From positions 1 through 7,648 of the forward strand of contig JADGRR010000129.1 of NCBI GenBank assembly GCA_017880745.1: a stretch of DNA of 7,648 bases. Direction: 5' to 3'. A program made the position numbers and the translations under genes. The stretch comes from Burkholderiales bacterium (GTDB lineage: Bacteria; Pseudomonadota; Gammaproteobacteria; Burkholderiales; SG8-39). The notes under the pieces are model-generated. The model ran no database searches and was not told where the DNA came from. It saw nothing but the letters and a program-made list of their open reading frames with translations. Positions within the stretch are counted from its first letter, which is position 1, and the number at the start of each line of letters is the position of its first letter. Of this stretch, positions 1 through 6,699 are shown in pieces.

Positions 1-1139
1 CGAACCTCCTGGTTGCTGGCGTGGGACAGGCGCTGCGACAGCGCCAACTGGGCGTTTTTCTGCGCCATCTCGAGCCAGGCGCGGCGCTGCCCTTGGGCCC
101 GGGTCACCAGTTGCACCGGGTGTCCGGCCTGCTCGGCGAGCACGGATTCGATCTCCTGCGCGTCGAACTCGGCGCCGGCGACGATAACCGCCGGCACCTG
201 CCGGTTGACGTAATGCTGCGCGAGGAAAGCCTGCAGCACCTCAGGCGCAGTGCGGCCCTCGGCGTTATGCGGGAAAAAGCTCTTGTCGCCCAGATGACGG
301 CCTTTGCGCACCATCACCAGGTTGACGCAGGCTGCGCCGTTTTCCCCGGCGCAGGCGATCACGTCGGCATCGCCGCCGGTGCTGCTTTCCGCGTACTGCT
401 TTTGCTGCGTGGTCGACAGCGCCTGGATCTGGTCGCGGTAGAACGCGGCCTGCTCGTAGCGCTGCAGCTCCGCCGCCTGCTGCATTTTTTGTCCCAGAGC
501 CTGCAGCACGTCGTCCTCGCGCCCTTGCAGGAACAGTTCGGCGTTCTTCACGTCTGCGGCGTAACAGTCGCTGTCGATCAGGCCGACGCAGGGCGCCGAG
601 CAGCGCCGGATCTGGTGCAACAGGCAGGGGCGCGAGCGATTCTGGAACACCGAATCCTCGCAGGTGCGCAAGCGGAATATTTTCTGCAACAGCTGGATGC
701 TCTCACGCACCGCGCCGGTGTGCGGAAACGGGCCGAAGTAGCGGTGCCTGTCGTCGAGCGGGCCGCGGTGAAACCCCAGGCGCGGATAAGCGTGGCCGCT
801 CAGCATCAGGTACGGGTAGGACTTGTCGTCGCGGAACAGGATGTTGTAGCGCGGAGCAAGTGACTTGATCAGGTTGTTTTCCAGGATCAGCGCCTCGCCC
901 TCGGAGCGCGTCGCCGTGGATTCGACGGCAGCCACCTGCGTCAGCATCAACTCGATGCGCGGGCTCTGTGCGGTCTTCTGAAAATACGAGCTGACGCGTT
1001 TTTTCAGGTCGCGCGCCTTGCCCACATAAAGCACGTCGCCCCTGGCGTTGAGCATGCGGTACACGCCGGGCAGGTGCGGCAGGCTGCTGATCAGTGCCTG
1101 CGCGTCGAACGCCGGCGCGGAATCGGCAGGCGCCGTCAT
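1..1139 (-). CDS. uvrC: UvrABC system protein C, N-terminal 379 residues (cut by left edge)
   Basis: This is the endonuclease subunit of nucleotide excision repair, which incises damaged DNA on both sides of the lesion after UvrA/UvrB recognition. The N-terminal GIY-YIG nuclease domain (3' incision) is clear: GVY at residues 25-27, LYVGKARDLKKR at about 37-48, and the probable metal-binding Glu in ILENNLIK (about E87). A UVR (UvrB-binding) helical segment lies at about residues 200-240, ending in AAFYRDQIQAL. The frame stays open to the edge. UvrC is usually about 600 residues, so the RNase H-like 5'-incision domain and the HhH repeats lie outside the window. The ATG at 1139 overlaps the TGA of the glycosylase gene (ATGA, 1136-1139). 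No good Shine-Dalgarno sequence precedes it, so translational coupling is likely. Identification is certain; only the C-terminal part is unseen. Confidence 0.97.
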   Translation of the reverse strand, partial: MTAPADSAPAFDAQALISSLPHLPGVYRMLNARGDVLYVGKARDLKKRVSSYFQKTAQSPRIELMLTQVAAVESTATRSEGEALILENNLIKSLAPRYNILFRDDKSYPYLMLSGHAYPRLGFHRGPLDDRHRYFGPFPHTGAVRESIQLLQKIFRLRTCEDSVFQNRSRPCLLHQIRRCSAPCVGLIDSDCYAADVKNAELFLQGREDDVLQALGQKMQQAAELQRYEQAAFYRDQIQALSTTQQKQYAESSTGGDADVIACAGENGAACVNLVMVRKGRHLGDKSFFPHNAEGRTAPEVLQAFLAQHYVNRQVPAVIVAGAEFDAQEIESVLAEQAGHPVQLVTRAQGQRRAWLEMAQKNAQLALSQRLSHASNQEV

Positions 1140-1789
1140 CGCGGCTGCAGTTCGGCGACAATGTCGCGGAATATCGCCTGGAACATGGCCTCGGTGAGTC
1201 TTTTCGTCTGCGTATTGTAGCGGCTGCAGTGATAGCTGTCGTAGAGCCGGATGCCCTCCGGCGACGTGCCTGTGGACGGCAGGGCGTGCACGGCATGATG
1301 CCCGAACTTGCAGCTTGCGCGTTTGAGTCCGCAAGCCATGAGCACGGCCTGATGGGCGACACTGCCCAGCGCCAGGATCACGCGCGGCGGCCTCTGGCGC
1401 AACTCGGCCGCGAGGAAACGGTTGCAGCGCCGGATTTCCTCCGGCAGGGGCTTGTTCTGCGGTGGCAGGCATTTCACCGCATTGCTGATGCGGCAATTCT
1501 TCAGCACCAGTGCATCGTCGGCGCGCTCGGATGTCGGCTGGCTGGCAAAGCCGAATTCATGCAAAGTCCGGTAGAGGATGATCCCCGCATGATCGCCGGT
1601 AAACGGCCGTCCGGTGCGGTTTGCGCCGTGCATGCCGGGCGCCAGGCCGACGATCAGCAATTCCGCTGCAGCGTCGCCGAACACGGGCACTGGAAGTGCA
1701 TGGTAGCCGGGGTGGTCGAGTCGCACCTGATCGAGGAAGCCGGCGAGCCGCGGGCAGTCGCGGCAATCGAGGCTGAAGCTGTCGGGCAT
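1136..1789 (-). CDS. Family-5 (UDGb-type) uracil-DNA glycosylase
   Basis: This 217-residue protein should excise uracil, and probably other deaminated bases, from DNA to start base excision repair. Visible motifs are GLAPG at 48-52 followed by HGANRTGRPFTGD (54-66), NAVKCLPP (103-110), ALGSVAH (140-146) and SYHCSRYNTQTKRLT (185-199). The long glycine/arginine motif after GLAP and the SYHxSRxNTQT block are characteristic of UDGb (family 5) rather than family 4. In UDGb the Asp of TGD (D66 here) and the Asn of NAV (N103) are the catalytic candidates, since motif A lacks a polar residue. Cys9, Cys12, Cys107 and Cys122 fit the 4Fe-4S ligand set. The ATG lies 30 bp after the nagZ stop, in the same frame, with only ten sense codons between; it has no clear Shine-Dalgarno. 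The gene overlaps uvrC by 4 bp, pairing two DNA-repair functions. Family assignment is from motifs only. Confidence 0.92.
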   Translation of the reverse strand: MPDSFSLDCRDCPRLAGFLDQVRLDHPGYHALPVPVFGDAAAELLIVGLAPGMHGANRTGRPFTGDHAGIILYRTLHEFGFASQPTSERADDALVLKNCRISNAVKCLPPQNKPLPEEIRRCNRFLAAELRQRPPRVILALGSVAHQAVLMACGLKRASCKFGHHAVHALPSTGTSPEGIRLYDSYHCSRYNTQTKRLTEAMFQAIFRDIVAELQPR

Positions 1790-1819
1790 GGGACGCCGGG
1801 CGGGAAAGCAGATCGCCGC

Positions 1820-2851
1820 TCAAGCCAGGCTGGCGACGAAGCGGTCCAGGCCGGCCTTGGCCAGCGCAAATGGGGCGTTGCGTCGCAACGCTTCCAGGCC
1901 TTGCACCGAGCGCTTGCCGCGCATTGCCTCCGCGCGCTGCCGGTTCATCACCCCTGCCATCAGCCCGGCCAGCAACTCGGGCGCCGCTTCAGGCGCATTG
2001 CACAGCAGCACCATGTCGCAACCCGCCGCGAGCGCGGCCTTGCCCCGCGCCACCACGCTGCCGGCCACGCTCGCGCCTTCCATGGACAGGTCGTCGCTGA
2101 AAATCATGCCGTCGAATTTCAGCTCTGCGCGCAAGATCTGCTGCAGCCATGTCGATGAAAACCCCGCGGGATGCGCATCGACCTTGGGATAGATCACGTG
2201 CGCCGGCATCACCGCCGATAGTCCATGCCGGATCAATTCCTTGTACGGAACCAGATCCGCGGCCTCGATTTCGGCATAACTGCGCTCGTCGACCGGCACG
2301 GCCAGGTGGGAATCGGCGCGCACACAGCCGTGCCCGGGAAAATGCTTGCCTACGCTCGCCATGCCGGCCGCGCGCAGGCCCGCAATCAAGGCGGCCGACA
2401 ATTGCGCGATTGCCGCGGGGTCGGAGTGGAAGGCGCGGTCGCCAATCACGCCGCTCTCGCCGAAGTCCACGTCCAGCACCGGGGTGAAGCTGAAGTCGAC
2501 GCCGCAGGCAAGGAGTTCGCCCGCCAGCACATAGGCAATGTCGCGCGCCGCCGCGCACGCTAAGGCGCGGTCACGGTCCCAGGCATCGCCCAGACGGCGC
2601 ATCGCCGGTATTCCGGAAAATCCTTCGCGGAAGCGCTGCACCCGGCCGCCTTCATGGTCGACCGCGATCAGCAGTTCGGATTTGCGCAGGGCACGGATGG
2701 CAGCCGTCAGCTCGCGTAGCTGCTGCGGCGAGCGATAATTGCGCGTAAATAAAATGACGCCGCCGACCAGGGGATGGCGCAACAATTCGCCCTCTGCCGG
2801 AGTCATTTGCGGACCCGCGATATCGAGCATCACCGGGCCCAGCTCACTCAT
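1820..2851 (-). CDS. nagZ: Beta-N-acetylhexosaminidase NagZ (glycoside hydrolase family 3)
   Basis: This cytoplasmic enzyme removes N-acetylglucosamine from GlcNAc-1,6-anhydroMur (peptides) during peptidoglycan recycling. In some Gram-negative bacteria its product also influences AmpC beta-lactamase induction. The 343-residue protein is a single TIM-barrel GH3 domain of normal length. Visible motifs are VDHEGGRVQRF (64-74), GVDFSFTPVLDVD (117-129), KHFPGHG (169-175, with the acid/base-loop histidine H174), ADSH (179-182) and FSDDLSMEGA (251-260), which carries the catalytic nucleophile Asp, probably D253. The frame is open to an ATG at 2881, but the start at 2851 is preferred: it begins MSELGPVMLDI as in homologues, has GAGG nine bases upstream, and overlaps acpS by only 8 bp. 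Placement next to acpS matches proteobacterial clusters of this type. Confidence 0.97.
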   Translation of the reverse strand: MSELGPVMLDIAGPQMTPAEGELLRHPLVGGVILFTRNYRSPQQLRELTAAIRALRKSELLIAVDHEGGRVQRFREGFSGIPAMRRLGDAWDRDRALACAAARDIAYVLAGELLACGVDFSFTPVLDVDFGESGVIGDRAFHSDPAAIAQLSAALIAGLRAAGMASVGKHFPGHGCVRADSHLAVPVDERSYAEIEAADLVPYKELIRHGLSAVMPAHVIYPKVDAHPAGFSSTWLQQILRAELKFDGMIFSDDLSMEGASVAGSVVARGKAALAAGCDMVLLCNAPEAAPELLAGLMAGVMNRQRAEAMRGKRSVQGLEALRRNAPFALAKAGLDRFVASLA

Positions 2852-3233
2852 GCTCTTTACCCTCGAGGACCACGAAAGCACACGCCATCTCGACTTCGTC
2901 GCTCAAACTCAAGTGCGCCCGGCTGATGCCGCGCTGCTCGAGCAGCGCTGCGAGCGGCTCCGAAAATTTCAAGTATGGCCGGCCCGAGCATTCGTTGGCG
3001 ACGCTCACGTTGTGCCAGTTGACCGGAAAGTGGATGCCCGTGCCCATGGCCTTGGAGAACGCTTCCTTGGCGGCAAAGCGCTTGGCGAGGTAGTGGGCGG
3101 GTTTCATATGCGCGCAAAAGCGCTGATACTCGTCATCGACCAGGACGCGCCGCGCGAAGCGGTGGCCAAAGCGCACCAGCGCGCGCTCGATGCGGCGGAT
3201 ATCGATCAGGTCGGTGCCGGTGCCGAGGATCAC
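2844..3233 (-). CDS. acpS: Holo-[acyl-carrier-protein] synthase
   Basis: AcpS transfers 4'-phosphopantetheine from CoA to a serine of apo-ACP, activating it for fatty acid synthesis. The 129-residue protein has the family signature GTGTDLIDIRRIE near the N-terminus, with the Mg-binding Asp at D8, and KRFAAKEAFSKAMGTG at 51-66, with the second metal ligand E57. It ends with the core strand MACAFVVLE (116-124). Length and spacing match E. coli AcpS closely. The start is a GTG at 3233 that overlaps the pdxJ stop as GTGA (3230-3233). The frame stays open far upstream through pdxJ, but that part is shadow sequence. The gene overlaps nagZ by 8 bp downstream. The pdxJ-acpS pair is a conserved proteobacterial arrangement. 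Confidence 0.97.
   Translation of the reverse strand: MILGTGTDLIDIRRIERALVRFGHRFARRVLVDDEYQRFCAHMKPAHYLAKRFAAKEAFSKAMGTGIHFPVNWHNVSVANECSGRPYLKFSEPLAALLEQRGISRAHLSLSDEVEMACAFVVLEGKEHE
2861..2864 (-). promoter_or_regulatory. Ribosome binding site fixing the nagZ start
   Basis: GAGG lies nine bases before the ATG at 2851, within the acpS 3' end. It decides for this start over the in-frame ATG at 2881. Confidence 0.55.
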
Positions 3234-3955
3234 GCGCGCCGGGCTTCGGTCATCAGCCGTTTCATCTCGCGCACTGCCGCCTCCCAGCCGATGAAAATGG
3301 CTTGCGCCACGATTGCGTGGCCGATGTTGAGCTCGGCAATGCCGGCCACCGCGGCAATCGGCCCGACATTGTCGTAGTTCAAGCCGTGCCCGGCGTTTAC
3401 CGTCAGGCCGATGCTGTTGCCATACTCGACCGCGTGGCGGATGCGGCCGAACTCGGCCAGCTGTTCTTCTCCTGCCGCGTCGGCGTAATGGCCGGTGTGA
3501 AGCTCGATCACCGGCGCGCCGGCTGCCTTGGCCGCGTCGATCTGGGCAGTATCGGCATTGATGAACAGCGACACGCGGATGCCCGAGCCGGCGAGCAACT
3601 CGCACGCCTGGCGCACGCGCTCGAACTGACTCACGATGTCGAGTCCGCCCTCGGTAGTCAGCTCCATGCGCCGCTCCGGCACCAGGCAGACATCGTGCGG
3701 ACGCACGCGCAGCGCGATCTGCAGCATTTCACGCGTCACTGCGGATTCCAGGTTCATGCGTTTGGTCAGTTGCGCGCGCAGGACCTCGACGTCGCGGTCC
3801 TGAATGTGACGCCGGTCCTCGCGCAAATGCAAAGTGATGGCGTCGGCGCCGGCGCCCTCGGCAAGCAAGGCGGCGCGCACCGGATCCGGGTAAGTCGTGC
3901 CGCGCACCTGGCGCAGCGTGGCCACATGGTCGATATTCACGCCGAGTTCGATCAC
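3230..3955 (-). CDS. pdxJ: Pyridoxine 5'-phosphate synthase
   Basis: PdxJ closes the ring of vitamin B6 in the deoxyxylulose 5-phosphate pathway, condensing 3-amino-2-oxopropyl phosphate with DXP to form pyridoxine 5'-phosphate. The 241-residue TIM-barrel protein is of normal length. Diagnostic segments are ELGVNIDHVATLRQVRGT (3-20), ITLHLREDRRHIQD (40-53, with H43, R45 and H50), MNLE (67-70, with E70), VNAGHGLNY (186-194, with active-site H190) and ELNIGHAIV (208-216). The chosen start is GTG at 3955, giving the family-typical N-terminus (M)IELGVNIDH. It overlaps the recO stop as GTGA (3952-3955) and has GAGGAG 11 bases upstream. An ATG at 4183 in the same frame would lie deep inside recO and is not credible. 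Confidence 0.97.
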   Translation of the reverse strand: MIELGVNIDHVATLRQVRGTTYPDPVRAALLAEGAGADAITLHLREDRRHIQDRDVEVLRAQLTKRMNLESAVTREMLQIALRVRPHDVCLVPERRMELTTEGGLDIVSQFERVRQACELLAGSGIRVSLFINADTAQIDAAKAAGAPVIELHTGHYADAAGEEQLAEFGRIRHAVEYGNSIGLTVNAGHGLNYDNVGPIAAVAGIAELNIGHAIVAQAIFIGWEAAVREMKRLMTEARRA

Positions 3956-4674
3956 AGTTGCCGCAGCTCCTCGAATATGCGCCGGCTGTTGAGCGGCTTT
4001 TGTTCCAGGCGATGGCTGATCAACAGGCGCATCAACGCCTTGGCCTGCTGCAGGGTCAGCGGATCGCTGTAGTCGTCGCGCACAATGTCGAGCAGCGTCT
4101 TCCCTGAGAGCACCGGTCCCGCATGCGAGGCGCCGTTCACCGCCACCGGCCCGCGTTCGGGTTCGTAAGCATAAGACTTGCACGGGTCAATCTCCCCGCC
4201 GCTCGCGCTGTCGCGTTCCAACGCCATGGCGTATCCCAGTTCGCGCAGCAGTGCCCGTTCGAAACGGCGCAGCACCGCGCCGGGTTCCGATTCCTCCGCC
4301 AGGCGGGCGAGCGCCGTCTGATAGTCGAGGAACAGCTTCTCGTGCGCGTCTTCGCGCGGCAGCAATTTCAACAGCAATTCGTTGAGATAGAAGCCGCACA
4401 GAAGCGCCCTGCCCTGCAGGCGCCGCTGTCCCCCTTGCCACTCCGCGCGCAGCAGCAGGCGCAGCTCGCCGCGCCCGGACCAGGACAGACCCAGGGGCTG
4501 GAACGCCATGATGCTGCCGCGCAGCGCCGAACGCGGGCGCTTGGCCCCGCGCGCCACCATGGCGATGCGGCCATGCGAGCGGGTGAAGGTCTCCACCACC
4601 AGACTGGTCTCGCGGAACGGGTAGGTATGCAGAACGTATCCGGGCTGGTTGTCCTGCCGTGCGCGCGCGGTCAT
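3952..4674 (-). CDS. recO: DNA repair protein RecO
   Basis: RecO anneals complementary strands and, with RecR, helps load RecA onto SSB-coated single-stranded DNA in the RecFOR recombination pathway. The 240-residue protein (E. coli RecO is about 242) starts with an OB-fold region containing GYVLHTYPFRETSLVVE (12-28), HGRIAMVARGAKRPRS (34-49) and FQPLGLSWSG (58-67). A helical C-terminal domain follows, with CGFYLNELLLKLLPRED (93-109), a family-typical FE..LL.ELGY element (138-148) and DYSDPLTLQQAKALMR (201-216). The start at 4674 is chosen over an in-frame ATG at 4770 because the latter would add 32 unrelated residues and overlap era. AAGG sits seven bases before 4674. The spacer after era is 55 bp, and the stop overlaps the pdxJ GTG. 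Confidence 0.95.
   Translation of the reverse strand: MTARARQDNQPGYVLHTYPFRETSLVVETFTRSHGRIAMVARGAKRPRSALRGSIMAFQPLGLSWSGRGELRLLLRAEWQGGQRRLQGRALLCGFYLNELLLKLLPREDAHEKLFLDYQTALARLAEESEPGAVLRRFERALLRELGYAMALERDSASGGEIDPCKSYAYEPERGPVAVNGASHAGPVLSGKTLLDIVRDDYSDPLTLQQAKALMRLLISHRLEQKPLNSRRIFEELRQL
3967..3972 (-). promoter_or_regulatory. Ribosome binding site supporting the pdxJ GTG start
   Basis: GAGGAG inside the recO 3' end lies 11 bases before the GTG at 3955. The spacing is slightly long, but it is the best purine run near this start and agrees with the GTGA overlap. Confidence 0.5.
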
Positions 4675-4681
4675 TGGACTA

Positions 4682-4685
4682 CCTT
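4682..4685 (-). promoter_or_regulatory. Ribosome binding site fixing the recO start
   Basis: AAGG sits seven bases before the ATG at 4674. It supports that start over the in-frame ATG at 4770, which would overlap the end of era. Confidence 0.55.
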
Positions 4686-4717
4686 GTCGCTGTGCGTCAA
4701 GGATGCGCCCTTGGGGC

Positions 4718-4730
4718 AGCCCGTCGGGCT
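4718..4730 (-). repeat. Small hairpin at the era stop codon
   Basis: AGCCC and GGGCT, separated by three bases, form a 5-bp inverted repeat whose first transcript base is the A of the era TGA. There is no U-run, so it is not an intrinsic terminator. It lies at the start of the 55-bp era-recO spacer and could at most affect mRNA stability or ribosome release. Confidence 0.35.
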
Positions 4731-5623
4731 CATGGTTCGAATCCGAGGTTCTTGAGCGTGCGCTCGTCATCGGCCCAGCCCTGCTTGACCTTGACCCAGA
4801 TCTGCAGGAACACCTTGCCGCCGAACAGTTTCTCCATGTCGCGCCGCGCTTCGCTCCCGATCAGCTTCAGTTTCTCGCCGCCCTTGCCGATGACCATCGC
4901 CTTGTGGCTGGCTTTATCGACAATGATGGCCACATGGATGCGGCGCAGCTTGCCCTCGGTTTCGAATTTCTCGATGGCTGTGCTGGCGCCATAAGGCAGC
5001 TCGTCACCGAGCTGTCGAAACAGCTTCTCGCGCACCAGTTCCGCCGCGAGAAAGCGTTCGCTGCGGTCGGTCACCTCGCCTGCAGCGTGGATTGCGGGCT
5101 GCTGCGGCAGGTGCTGGCGCAGCGCTTGCAGCAACTGCGGCGTCTGCTCCCCGCTCTTGCCGCTGATCGGCACGATGTCGGAAAAAGCGCGCTCCGACTG
5201 CAGTTGCGCCAGCAGTGGCAGCAGACGCTTCTTGTCCGCCAGGCGATCGATCTTGTTTACCGCCAGAACCACCGGGTGCCCGGGTGGCAGCAGATCGAAC
5301 ACCTGACGGTCTTCGCGGCTGATGCCCCCGGCCTCGATTACGACCAGGATCACGTCGACGTCCTGCAATGCCTGGGTGATGCTGCGATTCATCAAGCGAT
5401 TCAGGACGCTGGCGTTCTTCGTCTGGAAGCCGGGGGTGTCGACAAACACGTACTGCGTGTCTGCGTTGCTGAGTATGCCGGTGATGCGATGGCGCGTGGT
5501 CTGCGCCTTGCGCGAGGTGATGCTGATTTTTTCCCCGACCAGATGGTTCAGCAGCGTGGACTTGCCGACATTGGGCCGGCCGACAATGGCGATGGTGCCG
5601 CAGCGGAAACCGGCGGGCTTCAT
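4730..5623 (-). CDS. era: GTPase Era
   Basis: Era is an essential GTPase that binds the 3' end of 16S rRNA and assists 30S maturation. The 297-residue protein has G1 GRPNVGKST (15-23), the switch-I segment QTTRHRITGI (41-50), G3 DTPGF (62-66), G4 NKID (123-126) and a G5-like SGKSG (154-158). The C-terminal KH domain has VIGKGGEKLKLIG (244-256), and the protein ends GFEP. The ATG at 5623 overlaps the rnc stop as ATGA (5620-5623). In-frame sequence continues upstream to 5725, but it lies inside rnc and is not Era-like. No strong Shine-Dalgarno is present, so coupling to rnc is likely. RNase III and Era both act in rRNA maturation, which fits their shared operon. Confidence 0.98.
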   Translation of the reverse strand: MKPAGFRCGTIAIVGRPNVGKSTLLNHLVGEKISITSRKAQTTRHRITGILSNADTQYVFVDTPGFQTKNASVLNRLMNRSITQALQDVDVILVVIEAGGISREDRQVFDLLPPGHPVVLAVNKIDRLADKKRLLPLLAQLQSERAFSDIVPISGKSGEQTPQLLQALRQHLPQQPAIHAAGEVTDRSERFLAAELVREKLFRQLGDELPYGASTAIEKFETEGKLRRIHVAIIVDKASHKAMVIGKGGEKLKLIGSEARRDMEKLFGGKVFLQIWVKVKQGWADDERTLKNLGFEP

Positions 5624-6288
5624 TGCTGCATCTGGGCGAAAGCGAGCTGCGCCGCTTCCTGCTCGGCAATGCGCCGGCTTGCGCCGAAGCCGGTGGTGCG
5701 GATTGCCAGCTGCGGGATCTGGCATTCCACCTGGAACAGCTGATTGTGCGCCGCACCCTGGGTGGCCACGACGGCGTATTGCGGCAGCGGGATTTTCCGG
5801 GCCTGCAGCAACTCCTGCAACAGGGTCTTGGGATCCTTGCCCAGCGTTTGCGGATCGAGGTGTTCGAGTAGGGAAGCGTACATGCCGCGGATCACACCCT
5901 GGACTGCGGCGAAACCTCCGTCCAGGAAGACTGCGCCGAGCAAGGCTTCCAGGCCATCGGCCAGGATCGAGGGACGGCGGAAACCGCCGCTCTTCAGCTC
6001 GCCTTCGCCCAGGCGCAGGTAAGTTCCCAATTCCAGCTGCTGCGCCAGTTCGGCCAGTGTTTCCTGCCGCACCAGGTTTGCGCGCAAGCGCGACAGCTCG
6101 CCCTCCTTCAACTCGGCGAATCGCCGGTACAACTCATGCGCGACGCAGCAATTGAGTACACTGTCGCCGAGAAACTCGATACGCTCATTGTGCGCAACGC
6201 TGTGGCTGCGGTGCGTCAGCGCCTGTTGCAGCAGAGACGCTTGCGCGAAGCTGTAACCCAGTTTGCGCTGCAGCGGCCCGTAGTCCAT
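5620..6288 (-). CDS. rnc: Ribonuclease III
   Basis: RNase III cleaves double-stranded RNA, including the 30S rRNA precursor and structured mRNAs. The 222-residue protein carries the signature NERIEFLGDSVLN (34-46), with catalytic acidic residues E38 and D42, and the second acidic pair D111 and E114 in ILADGLEALLGAVFLD (108-123). The C-terminal dsRNA-binding domain spans about residues 153-220 and ends with GFGASRRIAEQEAAQLAF (200-217). The length is usual. The ATG at 6288 follows the DUF4845 stop by 17 bp. That spacer is C-rich in the mRNA with no recognisable Shine-Dalgarno, so initiation probably depends on ribosomes finishing the upstream gene. In E. coli the rnc-era-recO operon is autoregulated by RNase III cleavage of its leader; whether that applies here is not shown by the sequence. 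Confidence 0.98.
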   Translation of the reverse strand: MDYGPLQRKLGYSFAQASLLQQALTHRSHSVAHNERIEFLGDSVLNCCVAHELYRRFAELKEGELSRLRANLVRQETLAELAQQLELGTYLRLGEGELKSGGFRRPSILADGLEALLGAVFLDGGFAAVQGVIRGMYASLLEHLDPQTLGKDPKTLLQELLQARKIPLPQYAVVATQGAAHNQLFQVECQIPQLAIRTTGFGASRRIAEQEAAQLAFAQMQQ

Positions 6289-6305
6289 CGTGCCGGGGGC
6301 GGGTG

Positions 6306-6683
6306 CTACTCTTTGTCCGAGCCGCCGCCCGGCGCGGTGCTGGCGGCAAACTCGATTACCAGTGACACGTTGGCGAACAACGGAATTTTCTTTGTGTAGG
6401 CGAACGAGATGATGACTTCGCCGCTTTCCTTGCTTATTTCGAGTTCCCCCGGCGTCACCTCGGTGATATTGTCGATGTTGGCGCGGCGATCGAACGCTTT
6501 GCGTATATCGGCCACGCTTCCGGTCCGTCCTTCCCCGGCGGCAATGGCGACGATGGCTTTCTTGGCAGTCATGAATTCAGAGTAGGCAGGCGCGATTTTC
6601 ATGGCGCCCACGGCGGCCAGGGCCAGTATCACGCCGATCAAAAAAATCACCAGAAAACTGATTCCGCGTTGCTTGTTGCGCAT
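6306..6683 (-). CDS. DUF4845 family single-pass membrane protein
   Basis: This 125-residue protein belongs to the uncharacterised family found between lepB and rnc in many beta- and gammaproteobacteria. I recognise it from position and architecture, and its function is not established. A short basic N-terminus (MRNKQRG) is followed by one hydrophobic segment at about residues 8-29 and the family-like IAPAYSEFMT (30-39). The rest is a soluble region of about 85 residues with alternating helix and strand character, ending in a Gly/Pro-rich tail. The N-terminus resembles a type IV prepilin leader (Arg-Gly then a hydrophobic helix), but the usual Glu at mature position 5 is Val. The ATG at 6683 has AGGGAG ten bases upstream and a closer AGG. 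It is the first gene after the structured 176-bp spacer, so it and rnc would share any control exerted there. Confidence 0.88.
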   Translation of the reverse strand: MRNKQRGISFLVIFLIGVILALAAVGAMKIAPAYSEFMTAKKAIVAIAAGEGRTGSVADIRKAFDRRANIDNITEVTPGELEISKESGEVIISFAYTKKIPLFANVSLVIEFAASTAPGGGSDKE

Positions 6684-6693
6684 GATCGCCTAG

Positions 6694-6699
6694 CTCCCT
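6694..6699 (-). promoter_or_regulatory. Ribosome binding site for the DUF4845 gene
   Basis: AGGGAG in the transcript lies ten bases before the ATG at 6683, with a second AGG five bases before it (6689-6691). This supports the chosen start. It overlaps the stop codon of the possible small ORF. Confidence 0.6.

Noticed and set aside
21..863. 280-codon plus-strand frame antisense to uvrC
   Set aside because: The minus-strand frame is full UvrC with GIY-YIG and UVR motifs; the antisense product has no family features.
703..1362. 219-codon minus-strand frame crossing the glycosylase/uvrC junction
   Set aside because: It is out of frame with both genes and contains only scrambled versions of their sequence; it does not indicate a frameshift.
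1094..2158. 354-codon plus-strand frame antisense to the glycosylase and nagZ
   Set aside because: It crosses two genes with clear family motifs; the translation is Arg/Ala/His-rich and domain-free, a typical shadow of GC-rich DNA.
4722..4744. A functional tRNA gene on the plus strand at the era end
   Set aside because: The CAT and GGTTCGAATCC segments are adjacent, with no acceptor stem, no complete anticodon stem and no variable region, so it cannot fold as a tRNA.
4649..5743. 364-codon plus-strand frame antisense to era
   Set aside because: It mirrors era codon positions, as expected from strong GC3 bias, its translation has no recognisable domain, and era is unambiguous on the other strand.
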